Source: Candidatus Desantisiibacteriota bacterium (lineage in GTDB: Bacteria > JACRDZ01). Taken from it: a stretch of 6,275 nucleotides of DNA. Below are positions 5,475 to 6,275 of the stretch, piece after piece; within the stretch, counting starts at the first letter, position 1, and each line of letters begins with the position of its first letter. The notes below the pieces were generated by a model, which was not told the DNA's origin, made no database searches, and saw only the letters and a program-made list of their open reading frames with translations. The translations under genes were made by a program, and so were the position numbers. The DNA is taken from positions 1 to 6,275 of the forward strand of contig JACQWU010000207.1 of the NCBI GenBank assembly GCA_016209155.1, given 5' to 3'.

Positions 5475-6032
5475 ATGGCACCTAAAGCTACCATCTATAA
5501 AGTCACCCTTAACATCTCCGATATGGATCGCAACTATTACGCGCAGCACTCATTAACCCTGGCAAAACACCCTTCAGAAACCGACGAAAGACTAATGGTG
5601 CGCTTACTCGCATTTGCAATGTACGCCGATGAGACTTTGGCTTTCGGCAAAGGCATCAGCGAAGAAGACCCCGCACTCTGGCTTAAAAACCTGACCGGAG
5701 ACATCGATTTATGGATAGAAGTCGGAAAACCCGACCAGCGCGTCATCACCAAAGCCTGCACCCGCGCCAAACAAGTCGCTCTTATCCTTTACGGATCCTC
5801 CGCCGATATATGGTGGAAAAATAATCATGAATCCTTAACCCATAAAACCAATTTAACCGTAAAACAACTCCCCTACGCAACCACACAGGCAATGGCCTCC
5901 ATGGCCGGATGTAACATGGATTTAAATTGCAATATAGAAGACAACCAAATCTTTTTGATGAGCGATGAAACCACTCTTGCCATAGACCCCGTAATTTTAC
6001 TCCAACCCAAAAACAAAATTCATCAAAAATAA
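5475..6032 (+). CDS. yaeQ: YaeQ family protein (PD-(D/E)XK nuclease-like fold)
   Basis: 185 residues, close to the usual length of about 180. The sequence follows the E. coli YaeQ pattern throughout: MAPKATIYKVTLNISDMDRN, SLTLAKHPSETDERLMVRLL, ADETLAFGKGIS, GDIDLWIEVGKPD, ITKACTRAKQVALILYG, and IFLMSD near the end. YaeQ proteins have a variant PD-(D/E)XK nuclease-like fold. Candidate site residues here are Glu38, Asp78, Glu82 and Lys93, all in the conserved blocks. The biological role is not settled: E. coli YaeQ was first linked to suppression of rfaH loss, and no reaction is firmly known. It stands alone, with repeats on the left and non-coding sequence on the right, and is cytoplasmic with no signal peptide. 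Its codons are far richer in G and C than those of the lipoprotein gene, which suggests acquisition by transfer or a different expression class. Confidence 0.95.
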   Translation: MAPKATIYKVTLNISDMDRNYYAQHSLTLAKHPSETDERLMVRLLAFAMYADETLAFGKGISEEDPALWLKNLTGDIDLWIEVGKPDQRVITKACTRAKQVALILYGSSADIWWKNNHESLTHKTNLTVKQLPYATTQAMASMAGCNMDLNCNIEDNQIFLMSDETTLAIDPVILLQPKNKIHQK

Positions 6033-6241
6033 CCATTCCACATTAATCATAATATATTAAATAAAAATTAACCAACATATATTAACATGCGTTTACGTCA
6101 AATTCCCCCTTCCCTTTTCTTGACTAAACTAAAATTTTTTGGTATTATTCAAAAACTACCCAATAAAATGGCATCTGAAAAAAATTAGGATTTTATTATT
6201 TTTGAAGGGAGTTATCCAAAAAGGTGCAGAAACTACTTTTC
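6033..6241. other. Non-coding stretch after yaeQ
   Basis: AT-rich sequence with no credible open frame, no clear rho-independent terminator and no palindrome of note before the dispersed repeat at the right edge. Confidence 0.5.
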
Positions 6242-6275
6242 CGTCATTCCCGCGAAAGCAGGAATCCAGTATTTA
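6242..6275. repeat. ATTCCCGC..GCAGGAAT dispersed hairpin repeat (may continue beyond window)
   Basis: CGTCATTCCCGCGAAAGCAG and the following GAATCCAG form a hairpin with arms 6246-6253 and 6258-6265 around GAAA. Seven of eight pairs match, with a C/A mismatch at 6251/6260. The same core, ATTCCC-N8-GGGAAT, defines the neisserial dRS3 repeat, and similar sequences are scattered in many proteobacterial and environmental genomes. It lies at the window edge, so its full extent is unknown. Confidence 0.7.

Noticed and set aside
5537-6036. Two minus-strand frames opposite yaeQ
   Set aside because: They are antisense shadows of the clear YaeQ coding sequence, encouraged by its higher GC content.

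Overview
The window is an AT-rich bacterial chromosome segment. It encodes exported proteins, carries many short palindromic repeats, and contains several decayed gene pieces. One probable lipoprotein and two other exported proteins indicate a cell with a substantial envelope, probably Gram-negative. I cannot name the organism from the sequence. The dispersed palindromes of the GCAAGGCT..AGCCTTGC and ATTCCCGC..GGAAT kinds suggest an uncultured environmental bacterium; this is an inference.

Left half, minus strand (about 1-2656). The first gene (2656-1949) is a complete exported protein resembling the DUF4412/LolA-like group. It is followed 28 bases later by a long frame (1920 to beyond base 1) with an N-terminal module of about 190 residues. 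That module is joined without a stop codon to a signal-peptide-like segment and then a secreted zinc metallopeptidase of the HEXXH gluzincin type, closest in appearance to the M30 (hyicolysin) family. The peptidase runs off the left edge.

Centre (2657-3383). This is a divergent intergenic region. It holds two copies of a GTAGG-led palindromic repeat, a perfect 20-bp palindrome, a very good sigma70-type promoter pointing right (3085-3113), an 11-bp leader hairpin, and the frameshifted remains of a small membrane-protein gene.

Right half, plus strand. Gene 3384-4778 encodes a probable lipoprotein with a carboxypeptidase-regulatory-like beta-sandwich followed by a C39/papain-like cysteine peptidase domain. 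Two putative extracytoplasmic peptidases of different catalytic class are therefore transcribed away from one control region. Next comes about 700 bases of gene debris and palindromic repeats (4779-5474). Then yaeQ (5475-6032) follows, a clear YaeQ-family gene whose base composition is visibly richer in GC than its neighbours. The window ends in a dispersed ATTCCCGC hairpin repeat.

I see no tRNA, rRNA, CRISPR array or intact mobile element. The most unusual items are the in-frame join of the unknown module to the metallopeptidase, the lipoprotein cysteine peptidase, and the family of palindromes that keep a GTAGG leader while changing both arms of the stem together.
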